From an uncultured Myxococcales bacterium (GTDB lineage: Bacteria > Myxococcota_A > Bradymonadia > UBA7976 > VGTA01), in contig CAKZRU010000189.1 in assembly GCA_937146725.1 (NCBI GenBank), positions 1-35,317 of the forward strand: 35,317 nt of DNA, written 5' to 3'. The translations under genes and the position numbers were made by a program. Each line of letters opens with the position of its first letter. The first letter of the stretch is position 1. The notes below the pieces were generated by a model. That model was not told where the DNA came from. It was given only the letters and a program-made list of their open reading frames with translations, and did not search any database. Shown here one piece after another: positions 33,907 through 35,317 of this stretch.

Positions 33907-35317
33907 TTATGATGACTTATCATTAAGCCATTGCGGGGCCTCTAATCGTCTTCTTCCGTCGCTTGATAGGTTTACTAAGGGCTCATCTAGTGTCGCTCGG
34001 TCCCATAAGCGACAAGTCACTTGCTTATGTTTGGCATCTAGTGCTTCACAATAATTGGTATAGGCACAGCGCCTAACCTGATCACCTTGGCCTCGCTTGA
34101 CTTTGAGCCATAAATCGGGATCAGCCAATGAACCTCTGGCAACACCGATAATATCTCCCTGACCGGTTTGTAAGGCGCCCTCGGCTAGGGAAAAAGTATT
34201 AATGCCTCCGGCGACCACAATTGGTGTTTGAAACCCATGATCACGCATATAATGTCTCAGCTTTGACATTAAATGGAGATTACGCCCAAAAGGGCCTTTT
34301 TGATCACTGTAAACGCTAGGCATACACTCATAGCCACTAGGGCCGGTATATGGGTAAGCCGCTTCACCCACTTTGGGTTGTAAAGCATCTTCAAAGCGTC
34401 CGCCTTTGGAGCAACTAATAAAGTCCATGCCCGCTTTAGCAAAGGCCTTTGCATATTGCGCTGATGTTTCCCACCGAGTTCCACCAGCAATCACTTCATC
34501 TACTAATAAACGAGCACCCACAACATAGTCACTACCAACAGCGCTTCTTGCCGCCTTATAGACTTCAAGAGGCAAGCGTAAACGACCTTCAAGGGTGCTT
34601 CCATAGCCATCTTGACGCATATTGGTGGTACTTAAAAAACTAGCCAAGGTATATGCATGGGCACAGTGTAATTCTACACCATCAAAACCCGCTTTTTTGG
34701 CTCGCAAGGCCGCTTGGTGAAATAAGTCAGGGAGTTTTTGAGGCAAGTCCTTAATATGAGATAAATGAGTGTCATTCACTTCTTCTCTTTGCCCAAAGTT
34801 TAAGTCTCTGAGCTCTTTGGGGCTGAGTACAGCTTCCCATAAGCTTTGCTCTGAATTAGCTAAATGCTGTCTGAGGACATCCTCACTTACAGTTAACCAA
34901 GACTCATCTTGATAATACTCGACTAGTCGCACTCGATGACCTGCATTAAGTGCCAAAAAGTGTTGGAAATATTTTTCTGTAGGTGGACGGCGGCGAATAT
35001 TTAAAAAGTCGATCAACTGTATAAAAAGCTTGGTTTGCCCTTGGCTCGCTTCATTTACCCGCTCACATAAGCGTTTTAGACCATCAAGATAGCGATCATG
35101 ACCTATTCTAAGCAAGGGGCCACTAGGGACATCTCTTACTCCGGTTGCTTCAATCACAATGGCACCTGGTTGGCCTTGGGCAAAGCGACCATACCAATTC
35201 AGCACATCCTTACTGACTTCACCCTCGGCAGTCGCCCGCCAAGGCACCATAGCAGGTACCCAAGTTCTCTGCTTTAAGTGCATAGCTTGGTATTGAATAG
35301 GACTAAAAAGTATGGAT
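33907..35317 (-). CDS. Old-yellow-enzyme family NADH:flavin oxidoreductase, 5' end outside the window
   Basis: The frame is open to the right edge. The internal Met codon at 35281-35283 is probably not the start, because the codons before it read SILFSPIQYQA. Joined to HLKQRTWVPAM this matches the usual OYE opening of LF-x-P-I, then L-x-N-R-x-x-x-x-PM. It is an FMN-binding TIM barrel. Landmarks are GVELHCAHAYTLASFLS (H206 and H209 counted from the internal Met), TLEGRLRLPLEVYKA, VVAGGINTFSLAEGAL and IIGVARGSLADPDL. An extra segment of roughly 60 residues lies near 100-165. After the barrel the cysteines CAYTNYC and VTC sit where dienoyl-CoA reductase types carry four Fe-S cysteines, but one is missing. 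Likely reduces alpha,beta-unsaturated carbonyl compounds; the substrate is unknown. Confidence 0.88.
   Translation of the reverse strand, partial: SILFSPIQYQAMHLKQRTWVPAMVPWRATAEGEVSKDVLNWYGRFAQGQPGAIVIEATGVRDVPSGPLLRIGHDRYLDGLKRLCERVNEASQGQTKLFIQLIDFLNIRRRPPTEKYFQHFLALNAGHRVRLVEYYQDESWLTVSEDVLRQHLANSEQSLWEAVLSPKELRDLNFGQREEVNDTHLSHIKDLPQKLPDLFHQAALRAKKAGFDGVELHCAHAYTLASFLSTTNMRQDGYGSTLEGRLRLPLEVYKAARSAVGSDYVVGARLLVDEVIAGGTRWETSAQYAKAFAKAGMDFISCSKGGRFEDALQPKVGEAAYPYTGPSGYECMPSVYSDQKGPFGRNLHLMSKLRHYMRDHGFQTPIVVAGGINTFSLAEGALQTGQGDIIGVARGSLADPDLWLKVKRGQGDQVRRCAYTNYCEALDAKHKQVTCRLWDRATLDEPLVNLSSDGRRRLEAPQWLNDKSS

Overview
The window looks like chromosomal sequence from a motile Gram-negative bacterium, most likely a Myxococcota/Bradymonadia-type (former Deltaproteobacteria) lineage with AT-leaning DNA. 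The grounds are several lipoproteins with Asp/Met-rich linkers after the lipobox, a long array of CDDGN cysteine-rich repeats (DUF4215, 'Myxococcus cysteine-rich repeat'), lipid-anchored surface enzymes and a flagellin gene. This placement is inference; no rRNA or other marker gene is present. I saw no tRNA, rRNA, CRISPR array, insertion sequence or phage gene.

Layout. 1-805: the 3' end of a secreted Ig-like/PPC-like protein, open at the left edge. 868-6023: two tightly spaced genes, a 1519-residue protein with a complete S1-S4 voltage-sensor unit but no recognisable pore, and a putative lipoprotein. 6004-8628 (minus): a membrane protein and a YbiT-type ABC-F ATPase, 6 nt apart. 8978-11246: NhaA antiporter, then an M23 endopeptidase lipoprotein. 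11189-12700 (minus): a metallophosphoesterase whose catalytic motifs are separated by a membrane-spanning insertion. 12879-18868: two large lipoproteins, a neutral-ceramidase family enzyme and a DUF4215 array with a fibrinogen-like C-terminus. 19084-19680 (minus): a lipoprotein with five EF-hand-like loops. 19951-24699: glycine decarboxylase GcvP and an ABC-2-like permease. 24775-26421: a sulfite-oxidase-family molybdoenzyme fused to cytochrome c. 26502-26900: a divergent AcpS-like protein. 26897-28504 and 28625-29155 (minus): a SulP anion transporter and a GNAT acetyltransferase. 29291-31231: flagellin with a large central insert. 31505-33905: an unrecognised secreted protein and a small membrane protein. 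33907-35317 (minus): an old-yellow-enzyme family flavoprotein, open at the right edge.

Functional picture. Most genes stand alone or in pairs and no classical pathway operon is seen. The clearest theme is the cell envelope and ion handling: five probable lipoproteins, NhaA, SulP, the voltage-sensor protein, the permease, an M23 wall or peptide hydrolase and a lipid amidase. The molybdoenzyme (sulfite to sulfate) and the SulP transporter lie close together and could both concern sulfur oxyanions, but this is only suggestive. Convergent neighbours repeatedly overlap or nearly touch at their 3' ends.

The best candidate for something undescribed is the voltage-sensor protein at 868-5427 with its adjacent lipoprotein. 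Next come the split metallophosphoesterase, the AcpS-like protein with a substituted metal ligand, and the flagellin with a cysteine pair in its variable domain.
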